Under the pieces are notes generated by a model that worked only from the letters and a program-made list of their open reading frames with translations, made no database searches and was not told the origin of the DNA. A stretch of 64,000 nucleotides of DNA from Marilutibacter penaei. GTDB taxonomy: Bacteria; Pseudomonadota; Gammaproteobacteria; Xanthomonadales; Xanthomonadaceae. The stretch lies in assembly GCF_014145395.1 (NCBI RefSeq), contig NZ_JACHTE010000008.1, positions 124,001-188,000 of the forward strand, in the 5' to 3' direction. Positions 1 through 8,568 of this stretch are shown in pieces (the first letter of the stretch is position 1; each line of letters opens with the position of its first letter). The position numbers and the translations under genes are program-made.

Positions 1-276
1 GCGCTGGAAGTCGACGGACGCTGGCAGGCCCTGGCCCGCGGCACCCTGCGCGACGAGCTTGGACAGCAACAGCGGCTGCTGGTCGGACAGATCCTGGCAG
101 CGGGCGGGCGACGCCCGGCGCGCGAGAAGGTCGACGCCTGGCTGCAACGCGACGATCCTTCGCTGCGTTTCACCCAGGCCATGCTCGCGGAGCTGATGAA
201 CCAGAAGACGGTGGATTACCCGACCATGTCGGTCGCGGTGAGGCGCCTCGCGCAGATTGCCGGCACGGCGGGCTGA
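1..276 (+). CDS. NAD-specific glutamate dehydrogenase, large type (C-terminal end only)
   Basis: Open frame entering from the left edge and ending at TGA 274-276, so only the last 91 residues are visible. The family is the very large (about 1600-residue) NAD-dependent glutamate dehydrogenase that oxidises glutamate to 2-oxoglutarate and ammonia. The visible part matches the alpha-helical tail of that family: an RDEL segment, LLVGQIL, a WLQRDD loop, then a closing helix ending PTMSVAVRRLAQIAG. The catalytic domain lies outside the window, so activity cannot be judged. The call rests on resemblance of this tail alone and is moderate. nadK follows in the same direction after about 90 bp. Confidence 0.6.
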   Translation, partial: ALEVDGRWQALARGTLRDELGQQQRLLVGQILAAGGRRPAREKVDAWLQRDDPSLRFTQAMLAELMNQKTVDYPTMSVAVRRLAQIAGTAG

Positions 277-369
277 CCGCCCCCGCGGTCCCGCTGCACC
301 CCCGGGTGTGGCGGACCGCGGCGCTCGCGGCCATCGCGTTATGCTGGAGGCTGTCTCCAGGAGCCGCCC

Positions 370-1140
370 ATGACCGACTCGCCCCGGATCGCTTTCCTCG
401 CCAGTCCCGTGGACGACGCGCGCGTCGCGCTGGAGCGTCTGGTCGGGGAGCATGGGCAGGCCCAGCCGGAGGAGGCCGACATCCTCGTCGCCCTCGGCGG
501 CGACGGTTTCATGCTCCAGACGTTGCACCGGCATGGCACCCTCGGCAAGCCGGTATACGGAATGAAGCATGGCTCGGTCGGCTTCCTGATGAACCAGTAC
601 CGGGTGGACGGCCTGCTCGAACGCCTGCATGCCGCCGAACCCGCCGTGCTGCGGCCGCTTGAGATGGTCGCGACCACCGAGTCCGGCGCCACGGTCGGGT
701 CGCTTGCCTACAACGAGGTGTCCTTGCTGCGGCAGACGCGCCAGGCGGCCCACCTCGCGATCGAGCTCAACGGGCAGACCCGGCTCGACGAACTCATCAG
801 CGACGGCGTCATGCTGGCCACGCCGGCCGGCAGTACCGCGTACAACTTCTCGGCCCATGGCCCCATCCTGCCGCTGGACGGCAAGGTGATCGCGCTGACG
901 CCGATCGCCCCGTTCCGCCCCCGGCGCTGGCGCGGAGCGGTCCTGAAAGCCGACACCGAGGTCCGCTTCCGCGTGCTCGATCCCTACAAGCGCCCGGTCA
1001 GCGCGACTGCCGATTCGCATGAGGTGCGCGACGTCGTGGAGGTCACCATCCGCGAATCGCAGGACCGCACGGTGACCCTCCTGTTCGATCCCGAGCACAA
1101 CCTGGAGGAGCGGATGCTGGCGGAACAGTTCACCAGCTGA
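370..1140 (+). CDS. nadK: NAD kinase
   Basis: Cytosolic kinase that phosphorylates NAD to NADP using ATP (or polyphosphate in some members). 256 residues, the short NadK type. Visible motifs in order: GGDG at residues 43-46 (nucleotide-binding loop), NE at 115-116 in the segment [10 protein letters not shown] at 145-146, and TPAGSTAY at 151-158, which together form the NAD-binding and catalytic core. An AGGAG Shine-Dalgarno lies 6 bp before the ATG, and the sequence CTGGAG-N5-CTCCAG (344-360) places a small hairpin against it. A TATGCT -10-like element sits at 340-345. A 5'-nucleotidase gene follows 43 bp downstream, so both act on nucleotides. Confidence 0.95.
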   Translation: MTDSPRIAFLASPVDDARVALERLVGEHGQAQPEEADILVALGGDGFMLQTLHRHGTLGKPVYGMKHGSVGFLMNQYRVDGLLERLHAAEPAVLRPLEMVATTESGATVGSLAYNEVSLLRQTRQAAHLAIELNGQTRLDELISDGVMLATPAGSTAYNFSAHGPILPLDGKVIALTPIAPFRPRRWRGAVLKADTEVRFRVLDPYKRPVSATADSHEVRDVVEVTIRESQDRTVTLLFDPEHNLEERMLAEQFTS

Positions 1141-1183
1141 AGCCGTCTCGGCCAGGGAGACGGCGTCAGGGCACAATACCCCC

Positions 1184-2095
1184 ATGCCAGACCGTGATGC
1201 CGACCCGCTGATCGTCGCGATCTCTTCGCGCACCCTGTTCGACCTCGAGGACAGCCATGCCCTGTTCGAAGCCGAGGGGCTCGACGCCTACGCGTCGTTC
1301 CAGCGGGACCATGAGGACGACGTGCTGTCCCCCGGCATCGCATTTCCCCTGGTCCGGAAGCTGCTCGGCCTGAACGACGGGGCCCCGCCGGAGGCACCGC
1401 GGGTGGAGGTGATCCTCATCTCGCGCAACTCGGCGGACACCGGCCTGCGTATTTTCAACTCGATTGCCCACCACGGCCTGTCGATCAAGCGTGCCGCGTT
1501 CAGCAACGGCGCGGCCCCCTTTCCGTACATCCGGCCGTTCGGCGCCGACCTGTTCCTGTCCACCCATGCGGAGGACGTGCGAAGCGCGCTGGAGGCCGGC
1601 GTGGCCGCGGCCACGCTGTTGCCGGCCCGGGCGCCGATGGACCGGCACCACCAGCAGTTGCGCATCGCGTTCGACGGCGACGCGGTGATCTTCGGCGACG
1701 AAAGCGAACGCGTCTCGCGAGAGGGCGGTTTGGCGGCCTTTACCGAGCACGAGCGGGTGCGGGCAGGCGAGCCGCTTTCGGGTGGACCGTTCCGCGGCTT
1801 CCTGGATGCGCTGCATCGCCTGCAGGCGGCGTTTCCGATGGGGCAGGATGCGCCTATCCGCACGGCCCTGGTCACCGCGCGTTCCATCCCCGCGCACGAA
1901 CGGGTGATCCGCACCCTGCGCGAATGGGGCATTCGCCTCGACGAAGCGCTGTTTCTCGGCGGGCGAGCAAAGGGCCCGTTCCTGGAGGCATTCGGAGCGG
2001 ACATCTTCTTCGATGACTCGGCCCACAACATCGAATCGGCGCGCGGCCTCGTCGCCGCCGGCCATGTACCCCACGGGGTCGCGAATCCCCCTTGA
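1184..2095 (+). CDS. Cytosolic 5'-nucleotidase family protein
   Basis: 303 residues, full length for the bacterial 5'-nucleotidase family related to eukaryotic cytosolic nucleotidase I, which hydrolyses nucleoside monophosphates to nucleosides and phosphate. Visible features are the N-terminal DLEDSHALFE segment, a central VILISRNSADTGLRIFNSI segment, the FNGAAP-like stretch at SNGAAPFPYI, VIFGDESERVSREGG in the middle, and FGADIFFDDSAHNIESA near the C terminus, the acidic HAD-like motif expected to bind Mg2+. It lies 43 bp after nadK in the same direction. The substrate cannot be told from sequence; AMP or IMP is usual for the family. Confidence 0.85.
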   Translation: MPDRDADPLIVAISSRTLFDLEDSHALFEAEGLDAYASFQRDHEDDVLSPGIAFPLVRKLLGLNDGAPPEAPRVEVILISRNSADTGLRIFNSIAHHGLSIKRAAFSNGAAPFPYIRPFGADLFLSTHAEDVRSALEAGVAAATLLPARAPMDRHHQQLRIAFDGDAVIFGDESERVSREGGLAAFTEHERVRAGEPLSGGPFRGFLDALHRLQAAFPMGQDAPIRTALVTARSIPAHERVIRTLREWGIRLDEALFLGGRAKGPFLEAFGADIFFDDSAHNIESARGLVAAGHVPHGVANPP

Positions 2096-2107
2096 GCGGG
2101 GATCGGG

Positions 2108-2683
2108 TCAGCGCGTCCGCGTGGCGTCCGTCTCGTCCAGATCGATGTCGGTCAGCTTCCAGCGGAGGCCCTGCCGCTCCAGGATCACGTTCACGGCCAA
2201 CGTTCCGGAGTCTGCCTCCGGATCACCCGCGAACGTGACGCGGAACCTGGACAGGGACTCCAGCCGGTAGCGGGCATTCACGAACGGATCGGCAACCGGC
2301 TCCCCCGAGAATGGTGCGTCCAGCGACAGGCCGGACGCGGTGCCCTGGCGCCAGGCCACCCGGCCTGCCATGAGCGTCTTCACGCCCGTGGGTGTTGCCA
2401 GGGATTCGACGAGACCGCCGGCCACGCGACCGGCGACGTCCACCGCGAACGCACCGAACACGTTGCCCCGCACGCTGGCGCCTGCCCGTCGCGCCACGTA
2501 GTCCTCTGCGTGGGCCCGCAGGTTGCGCCCGAGGGCGTCGTAATCGACATGGCGCGAGAGGGCGACATCGTCGTCCTCTCGCAGCGCATCGCGGATGCCC
2601 CTCACGGCAGGCAGGGGGGAGAGGGCGTACAGCAGCCCGGCAAGCACCACCAGGACGGCCAGGATGAGCAGCGGCTTCTTCAT
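2108..2683 (-). CDS. DUF2939 family protein, membrane-anchored
   Basis: 191 residues if started at the ATG at 2683. An upstream in-frame ATG at 2719 would add 12 residues before the positively charged start MKKPLL, which looks like the true N terminus. Residues about 4-22 form one hydrophobic signal/anchor helix, so the rest should be periplasmic. The body matches the DUF2939 pattern: an RDALREDDDVALSRHVD helix, a central region with YRLESLSRF, and a closing strand pair ending LRWKLTDIDL. No catalytic residues are evident and the function is unknown. It is convergent with the 5'-nucleotidase gene (12 bp apart) and sits downstream of a terminator for the next gene. Confidence 0.7.
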   Translation of the reverse strand: MKKPLLILAVLVVLAGLLYALSPLPAVRGIRDALREDDDVALSRHVDYDALGRNLRAHAEDYVARRAGASVRGNVFGAFAVDVAGRVAGGLVESLATPTGVKTLMAGRVAWRQGTASGLSLDAPFSGEPVADPFVNARYRLESLSRFRVTFAGDPEADSGTLAVNVILERQGLRWKLTDIDLDETDATRTR

Positions 2684-2728
2684 CGATCCGGCAGGCATGC
2701 CAATGGTGGAGGAACCCACAGTCTAAAG

Positions 2729-2758
2729 GGGAACACCGGAGCGGTATCCGGTGTTCCC
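2729..2758 (-). terminator. Intrinsic terminator after the DUF4785 gene
   Basis: Perfect 11-bp inverted repeat GGGAACACCGG / CCGGTGTTCCC with an 8-nt loop. On the minus strand the stem is followed by a short T-rich stretch (CTTTAGACTG). It starts 11 bp past the stop of the 2769-3941 gene, so it should end the hydrolase-DUF4785 transcript. Confidence 0.7.
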
Positions 2759-2768
2759 GTGGGAGGGC

Positions 2769-3941
2769 TCAGAAGCGTATCGCTCGGCCGCGGGATTCCA
2801 GCGGCGCCATGCGCGCCTGGTCCAGCAACTCCAGGTGACGCACCTCGAACGGTGCACGATGTCCCCTGGGCAACAGGGACTTGTCGAACACCAGGTCGAG
2901 GCGCCGATCGCCAGGCTCGAGCCAGTCGGCTGAGTGGGCTTGCACGACCGGCGCCAGCAGGCCATCCGGCCCGGTGGCATACAGGGTGCCGCGCACCTCG
3001 TAGCGTCCGGGCGACGCCACCTCGACGGGTAGCTGGACCGCGAATGCGGCCGGATCCAGCGTCCATTGGCCGGTCAAACGGGCCGTGGGGGCGACGATGG
3101 CGAACGCGGTACGCGCGTCGCGCGCGATGCGCCCGTCGTCAGACAACACCTGCAGTTCCCAAAGGCCGGGCGGCTGCCCCGATACGTCCGCAACCCGTAC
3201 CCGCGCCGTTCCCTGTCCGCGGTCGTCAAGCCTCAGGGTGACGTCCCGCGTTTCGCCGTCCGGCGCGACCAGCAGGGCTTCGGCCTTGGTCGCCGCGCCG
3301 CGTCCGGCCCGTTGGAAGGCCACCTCGACCTCGAGCGTGCGCCCGGCCTGAACCACATCCGCCCGGGGACGGGCCTTGAGCACCACGTCGCTGTTGGGGT
3401 CGAAGACGTGGACCACATAGCGGCCACGTGCGCCATCGACCCTGAGCTGGTATCGCCCCGCACCGGCCGATGCAGCGAGTCCTGCGATCGCGGCGCCGGG
3501 CTCGACCTGCATCCCCGCTGCCCGCAGCGATTCGCCGTCTGCCAGGGAGCGGGCCGCGACGCGCTGTCCACCCTGGTGTATCTGCAGTGCGCCGTCACGG
3601 ACCGCGGCGGCACCGGTGGCGGGGCTGACCCGCAGCAGGGCTCCTGGCGCGGTCACGTCCACGTCCACGCCACGGGCCAACGATGCGCCATCGACGGTGA
3701 ACCAGTATTCCCGGCTTTCCGCCATGAAGGGTGCGGGCGTCGAGAGGGGGGCTGCAGGGTCCAGCGGCCACGCGAAGTGGACCGGGCTGCGCTCCACGCC
3801 GGCGGCGGGGGCGGGCAACCGTACGAGCCGGTCCGCTGTCCGGTCCGACGGTCCGGCGGGAAGCAGCGGCGTCGCGGCCTGGACGGACACCGCAGCGGCG
3901 GAAAGAACGAAACTCGCGAACATCCTGATAGGCAGTTCCAT
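2769..3941 (-). CDS. DUF4785 domain protein, exported
   Basis: 390 residues from the ATG at 3941, preceded by AGGTGA 8 bp upstream; a start at 3971 would add ten residues before the signal peptide and has no such site. Residues 1 to about 22 (MELPIRMFASFVLSAAAVS...) are a Sec signal peptide with an AXA-type end at VQAA. The mature part is all-beta in character, with repeated strands such as RYQLRVDGARGRYVVHVFD and GLWELQVLSDDGR, consistent with the stacked immunoglobulin-like folds of DUF4785 proteins known from Legionella and xanthomonads. No enzyme motif is seen. It starts 10 bp after the stop of the secreted hydrolase gene, so the two are almost certainly co-transcribed and may act together. 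Confidence 0.75.
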   Translation of the reverse strand: MELPIRMFASFVLSAAAVSVQAATPLLPAGPSDRTADRLVRLPAPAAGVERSPVHFAWPLDPAAPLSTPAPFMAESREYWFTVDGASLARGVDVDVTAPGALLRVSPATGAAAVRDGALQIHQGGQRVAARSLADGESLRAAGMQVEPGAAIAGLAASAGAGRYQLRVDGARGRYVVHVFDPNSDVVLKARPRADVVQAGRTLEVEVAFQRAGRGAATKAEALLVAPDGETRDVTLRLDDRGQGTARVRVADVSGQPPGLWELQVLSDDGRIARDARTAFAIVAPTARLTGQWTLDPAAFAVQLPVEVASPGRYEVRGTLYATGPDGLLAPVVQAHSADWLEPGDRRLDLVFDKSLLPRGHRAPFEVRHLELLDQARMAPLESRGRAIRF

Positions 3942-3951
3942 GGCGGTCACC

Positions 3952-4815
3952 TCACTGTTGCAGGTCGGCACGAAGGATCTGGTCGAGCCTGAAACAGGCC
4001 CGCCGGCTCTGGTTGTGGCTCAGCGGCTCACGACCTGCGGTGCGACTCTTGTCAACGAACCACACCGTGCCGGCCGCGGACTGGCTGCTGCATTCCAGGA
4101 ACCCGTCGGAGCAGTCGTCCAGCCAGTTCTGGGTCGTCTCCAGACCCACGTTCTCGGCATAGCCGCCGCAGTAGCTGTCCGAGTCGAAGGGCGACGACTC
4201 GACGTCGCTGCCGACCACGCTGCGGAACGTCCGCGCCAGAGCCGGGCGCCCCGACGTGCCGTAGAGGTACTGCGCGTTGTAGTGCGCCATCCAGCTTTCC
4301 TGTTGCTGGCGTACCGCATCCGATTTGTAGCCGAGCAACCACCCCAGCGATTGTTCGAACACATTGCCATTCATCACGGCATCGGCGAGCGGGGTGCCGG
4401 CGGACGAAGGTGCCAGCGCATTGACCCGCACGAGTCGCTGCAGGATGGGCGGGTAACGGCTGTCCCACGTCGGGTTGGACATGATCCAGCGCATGACATT
4501 GCCGCCGTTCGAGTGCGTGACGACGACCAGTCGGGTGATGCCGCGTTGCTGGATGAAGTCGGTGAGCTGGCCGGCGAGGCAGCCCGCCGCACGGTCGTCC
4601 CACATGTACTGCTCGAAATCGCAGTTGATGACGGTGTAGTTCTGGCTGCCTTGAGGCAGGCCCTGGCGCACCGAGTCCACCATCGCCGGCTTCCAGTAGT
4701 CCTGGTAGGCGTTGGTCTGCTTGCCGGTGCCGTGGACGAACGCGACGCCAGTGACGTCGGCGAACGCGAGGGGTGGGAGGATGGCCAGGAGCAGGCCGAT
4801 CACGAGCTTTCGCAT
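3952..4815 (-). CDS. Secreted alpha/beta-hydrolase (lipase/esterase-like)
   Basis: 287 residues from ATG 4815, with a GGAAAGGGG ribosome site upstream. Residues 1-19 are a signal peptide ending LAFA-D. The mature protein begins with FVHGTGK (27-33), the HG oxyanion-hole segment, and carries the nucleophile elbow THSNGG with Ser102 (G/T-H-S-N-G type). Further features are four or more cysteines (INCDF, AAGCLAG, SYCGGY, DDCSDG, ECSS) that could form disulfides in an exported enzyme. The catalytic acid and histidine are not obvious; HNQS near the C terminus is a candidate for the histidine. Substrate is unknown. It is first in a two-gene unit with the DUF4785 protein. Confidence 0.75.
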   Translation of the reverse strand: MRKLVIGLLLAILPPLAFADVTGVAFVHGTGKQTNAYQDYWKPAMVDSVRQGLPQGSQNYTVINCDFEQYMWDDRAAGCLAGQLTDFIQQRGITRLVVVTHSNGGNVMRWIMSNPTWDSRYPPILQRLVRVNALAPSSAGTPLADAVMNGNVFEQSLGWLLGYKSDAVRQQQESWMAHYNAQYLYGTSGRPALARTFRSVVGSDVESSPFDSDSYCGGYAENVGLETTQNWLDDCSDGFLECSSQSAAGTVWFVDKSRTAGREPLSHNQSRRACFRLDQILRADLQQ

Positions 4816-4920
4816 GGTGTTTCCCCTTTCCTTGGAGCGGCGGGCAGCCTGCACGGCCTCCTGCCGCGGATCGAAGTGCATCGGGTGACTGCGCGCCCCC
4901 TCGCGCATCACCCCGAAGCG

Positions 4921-4938
4921 TACCCATGCGTACGGGTA
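4921..4938. promoter_or_regulatory. Short palindrome upstream of the secreted hydrolase
   Basis: TACCC / GGGTA arms around ATGCGTAC (18 bp in all), about 105 bp upstream of the hydrolase start within the 188-bp gap 4816-5003. It could be an operator; no clear -10/-35 pair is seen next to it. The rest of this gap shows nothing recognisable. Confidence 0.25.
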
Positions 4939-5003
4939 TGTCATGACGCAGCGCATCGCCCGGCCGGTCCTGCGTCACAGAAATGGAACGTCCAGTAACG
5001 GGG

Positions 5004-5690
5004 CTAGAACTCCAGGTCGAGCGCCGCGCAGAGGTAGTCGACGAATGGCGCGAGGGCTTGGAGGTCCTTCTCCAACGTCTGCCTGAGGCGCGGCCCCAGC
5101 ACGGTGGCGTCCGTCAACGGGCGCGAGGCCACGAAGTTGCGGTGCCGCAGGTCGGCGGCGTGCACGAACTCCGGGGGGAAGCCACGCGGCATGCGGACCA
5201 GCATGTCGCTCTCGTCCAGCGGGTATCGCCGCTCGAAGGCCTTTCCATGCGCCGCGGATGCCCAGGCACCGGGGTTGTCGACGATGAACTGCCGGATCCG
5301 CCTGAGGTTGTCCGGAGACGGGTGCCAGAGTCCCGCGCCGACGAACGAGCGACCGCCCTGCACCCGGATGTAGAAACCGGGCGCCTCGACCTGGCGATTC
5401 CGCTCATGGAAGAGGCGCGCGCTCTGCCACGTTTTGTAGGGGGTCTTGTCTTTGCTGAAACGCGTGTCCCGGTGGATGCGGAACAGGGAGCCTCCAATCG
5501 CCTTCGGGTCCGCGCGGTAGTGCAGGCTCACTTCGGCCAGCGCCGGTTGCAGGTCGACCAGGAGGCGTCGGAAGGGCTCCCGGACATGGGCCTCGTACAT
5601 CGGCTTGTGTGCGTGGAACCATTCCCGACTGTTGTGGCGGCCGAGTTGCTGCAGGAAGCGGAACGTCTCTTCCGTGAAGTAGCGGCTCAT
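5004..5690 (-). CDS. DUF2461 family protein
   Basis: 228 residues, the usual length for this widespread family of unknown function. Characteristic segments are the N-terminal FTEETFRFLQQLGRHNSREWF, the central LFRIHRDTRFSKDKTPYKTW, and GFYIRVQGGRSFVGAGLW followed by RRIRQFI. No transmembrane segment or signal peptide, so cytosolic. Its ATG (5690-5688) overlaps the stop codon of sbcB by four bases (ATGA), so it is translationally coupled to the exonuclease and is the last gene of the long minus-strand block. Function not known. Confidence 0.8.
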   Translation of the reverse strand: MSRYFTEETFRFLQQLGRHNSREWFHAHKPMYEAHVREPFRRLLVDLQPALAEVSLHYRADPKAIGGSLFRIHRDTRFSKDKTPYKTWQSARLFHERNRQVEAPGFYIRVQGGRSFVGAGLWHPSPDNLRRIRQFIVDNPGAWASAAHGKAFERRYPLDESDMLVRMPRGFPPEFVHAADLRHRNFVASRPLTDATVLGPRLRQTLEKDLQALAPFVDYLCAALDLEF

Positions 5691-7150
5691 GCATCCTCCC
5701 CGTCGGACCCGGCCATGGGAACAGGAAGGGCGATGTCATTCCTCCATGCCTCCAGGCAGCCCAGCAGCGCCAGGCGGGACGGGTCATCCGCATGCTGCTC
5801 GCGAAGGGCGGCAAGTTCCGCATCGAAGGCGTCCAGGCCCTGCGGGCCAGCCGATCCGAACCGGGACGCGCGATAGGCCTCCCATCGGCCCGCCTCGGCC
5901 GGCGAGAGGGTGTCCGGCCAGTTCCTTGCGCGATACCTGAACAACAGTTCCCGCAAGCGCGCGTCCTCGAACGGGAAAGGACGGCTGCCCAGCTGCGCGG
6001 GCGGTGTCCCGCGGACCTCGGCGCACAGGCGCTTGTCTCCCGCGCCGATGAACCCGTCGTACAGCGCGCCATCGGCATCGACCGCCGACGCATCGCGACG
6101 GCCATCGAAAACCGTGCGCAGCTTGGCAGCCAGTGCGGGCGCATGCCGACGAAGGAGGTCGGCCCTGCGTTCCACCCGGGTGGGATCCACGCCGAGGCGA
6201 TCAAAATCGGCGGGACGCAGGTGAGACCACGCGACCAGCACAGGCGAGCGGTTCAGATGCACCTCTTTGAGTGCGACCCGTGACTCCCCCTCCGGGAGGT
6301 CGCGGGTGGGCGTGTACAGACGTGCCGCGATGGCATCCGCGTCCAGCGACAGCAGCGGCTCCGGATCCTGCTCGAGGTCGAACACGATGACGCGGTTGTC
6401 GATGTGGGGATGCCGGGCGAGCGGCAGGACCGGCGCCGCGCACAGGCGTGACGCCGGGAATCGCTGTGACACATGCAGCACGGGTTGCATCGCGGCCAGG
6501 TCGAGCACGCTTGCCGCGTGGCGCTTGTCGCGGAGCTTGAGGGCGTAGTTCCACAGCCGCGGCTGGGCGACCCGGAAGCGCCGGGCCAATGCGATCAGGG
6601 CGCGGACATCGGACAAGGCTTCGTGCGCGTCGCCCTCCCGCAGCCCATTGATCCCGGCAAGGTCTTCCAGCCGGAACGATGTCGCACCGTCCGGTCGCTT
6701 CGGCCATTCGATGCCCTCCGGACGCAGCGCATGCCAGAGGCGGAAGACGTCGAGCAGATCCCAGCGGGAGTTCCCGGAACGCCACTCGCGCTCGTAGGGA
6801 TCGTGGAAGTTGCGATAGAACCCGAAGCGGATGAACTCATCGTCGAAGCGCAGCGAGTTGTAGCCCAGCGTACAGGTCCGGGGGCGCGCCATTTCTTCGT
6901 GGATGCGGGCAAACGCCTCGGCCTCGGTGACGCCGTCACGCAGGGCCTGCTGGGGCGTGATGCCGGTGACCAGGGTCGCACCGGGGGAGGGCAGCAGGTC
7001 GTTCGCCGGCCGGACAAAGAAGCTGATGGGCTCATCGATGGGCTGCAGCGCCTCGTCGGTCCGGATGGCCGCGAACTGGGCGATCCGGCTGCTCCGGGGA
7101 TCGGTACCAAAGGTCTCGAGGTCGTAGAACAGGAAGCTCGATTCCATCAC
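5687..7150 (-). CDS. sbcB: Exodeoxyribonuclease I
   Basis: 487 residues. Processive 3'-5' single-strand DNA exonuclease used in mismatch repair and recombination. The DEDDh exonuclease motifs are visible: FLFYDLETFG near residue 6-15 (Exo I), LGYNSLRFDDEFI (Exo II, about 96-108), and DAHEALSDVRALI (Exo III, His and Asp at about 174-181). The remaining C-terminal half corresponds to the SH3-like and helical domains of ExoI. Start is MM at 7150 or 7147; the first overlaps the kmo stop (ATGA). Coupling of a DNA repair gene to kynurenine catabolism is probably only positional. DUF2461 follows with another 4-bp overlap. Confidence 0.92.
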   Translation of the reverse strand: MMESSFLFYDLETFGTDPRSSRIAQFAAIRTDEALQPIDEPISFFVRPANDLLPSPGATLVTGITPQQALRDGVTEAEAFARIHEEMARPRTCTLGYNSLRFDDEFIRFGFYRNFHDPYEREWRSGNSRWDLLDVFRLWHALRPEGIEWPKRPDGATSFRLEDLAGINGLREGDAHEALSDVRALIALARRFRVAQPRLWNYALKLRDKRHAASVLDLAAMQPVLHVSQRFPASRLCAAPVLPLARHPHIDNRVIVFDLEQDPEPLLSLDADAIAARLYTPTRDLPEGESRVALKEVHLNRSPVLVAWSHLRPADFDRLGVDPTRVERRADLLRRHAPALAAKLRTVFDGRRDASAVDADGALYDGFIGAGDKRLCAEVRGTPPAQLGSRPFPFEDARLRELLFRYRARNWPDTLSPAEAGRWEAYRASRFGSAGPQGLDAFDAELAALREQHADDPSRLALLGCLEAWRNDIALPVPMAGSDGEDA

Positions 7151-8568
7151 GCGTCCTCGCGCCAGCCCTCGTCCGGGAGTGGCGGCAGGTGCGCGAGCAC
7201 GGTGGCATCGACGACGTCCCAGTCGAGCGTATCGATTGATGCATGACCGCGCGTCAGCTCGACCAGCAGTTCACGCTGGCGCTTGCCGCGCTCGAATGCC
7301 ATCGCATAGGGGAAGCGGTGGAAGCTGACCATCGAATACCGCGGCATGAACCGGTCCGGATGCCGCGCGGCCAACCGGTGTTCCAGCTCACGTTGCAGCA
7401 GGTAGTCGTCGTCGTCCACCCGGTCCCGCATCTCGAGATAGTTCTCAAGGGCCATCGCCTGGATGGCACGTGCGTTGGGCAGGCGCTCGGCCTGGTACGC
7501 CGAGAACGCCTCCGCGCGATCGGCCGTTGCGTCCATGCGTTCCGCGAGTGCGACACAGTCCTCGAACGCACAGTTCATGCCCTGCCCGTGGAACGGCACC
7601 ATCGCATGGGCCGCATCGCCCAGCAGGACGGCACGATCTCCCAGGTGCCAGCGGTCGAGATAGAGCGTGCCCAGGATCCCGGTGGGATTGGCGTCGAAAT
7701 CCCGTTCGAGCTCCGGGATCAGCGCGGACGCATCAGCGAACTCGCGTTCGAACAGGGCGCGGGCTCCCCTGCCATCGCGCACGCTGGCGAAACTGGGGCC
7801 GCGCGGCGTCCCGCCAGGTCCCGGAACGTCCTCTTTCGGCAGGAACAGGGTGACCGTGAACGTGCATTCGTCATTCGGCAGCGCAATGCACATGTAACGG
7901 CCGCGGGGCCAGATGTGCAGGGCGTTCGCCTCCATCCGGAAGCCGCCCCCGGGCGAAGGCGGGATCTCAAGCTCCTTGTAGGCGTGGTCCAGGAACTCGC
8001 TGCGTTCACCCAGGTCGCGCTCGCTGGACATGGCCTCGCGCAGGGCGGAGCCGGCGCCGTCGGCACCTACCAGGCTCTGGAACTCGAAGCGATGGGACCC
8101 GCCATCGCGCTCGTCGACCACGGTGGCGACGCGGGCATCGAAGTCCACGCCGGACAGGGTGCGATGGAAGTGGATCCGCACTCCCGCGCGTTCCGCGATG
8201 TCCAGCAGCGCGATGTTGAGTTCGCCACGATGCACGGACCAGATGACTTCGGAGTCGTCTTGGCCGTAGCGCTGCAGCGCCGTGCGGCCGTCCTCGAAAT
8301 GCACCATCCGGCCGCGCATCATGACCGCCTGCGACATCACCGCCGGATCGGCGCCGGCGAGGCGGAGCGCATGCCGGCCGCGCTCGGCCAACGCCAGGTT
8401 GATCGAGCGGCCGCCCTCGTAACCCTTCAGCCGCGGGTCGCCGCGTTTCTCGTAGACGTCGACCGCCCAGCCCTTTCGCGCCAGCAGGGTCGCGAACAGC
8501 GCGCCCGCAAGACCGGCCCCGACGACGGTGATGCGGCGCTCGATCATCGCGGGATCATCGAGCGGCAT
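7147..8568 (-). CDS. kmo: Kynurenine 3-monooxygenase
   Basis: 473 residues from ATG 8568, which has a GGAG about 13 bp upstream and overlaps the kynU stop by 14 bp; ATG 8547 is an alternative with no ribosome site. FAD- and NADPH-dependent hydroxylase converting L-kynurenine to 3-hydroxykynurenine. Visible: the FAD-binding VVGAGLAGAL at the N terminus, YEKRGDPRLKGYEGGRSINL (substrate/FAD region), SLVGADGAGSALR, and the second FAD motif AVLLGDAAHAMVPFHGQGMN with CAFEDC after it. The C-terminal FMPRYSMVSFHRFPYA region matches bacterial KMO. Sits between kynU (upstream) and sbcB in one transcription unit. Confidence 0.93.
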   Translation of the reverse strand: MPLDDPAMIERRITVVGAGLAGALFATLLARKGWAVDVYEKRGDPRLKGYEGGRSINLALAERGRHALRLAGADPAVMSQAVMMRGRMVHFEDGRTALQRYGQDDSEVIWSVHRGELNIALLDIAERAGVRIHFHRTLSGVDFDARVATVVDERDGGSHRFEFQSLVGADGAGSALREAMSSERDLGERSEFLDHAYKELEIPPSPGGGFRMEANALHIWPRGRYMCIALPNDECTFTVTLFLPKEDVPGPGGTPRGPSFASVRDGRGARALFEREFADASALIPELERDFDANPTGILGTLYLDRWHLGDRAVLLGDAAHAMVPFHGQGMNCAFEDCVALAERMDATADRAEAFSAYQAERLPNARAIQAMALENYLEMRDRVDDDDYLLQRELEHRLAARHPDRFMPRYSMVSFHRFPYAMAFERGKRQRELLVELTRGHASIDTLDWDVVDATVLAHLPPLPDEGWREDA

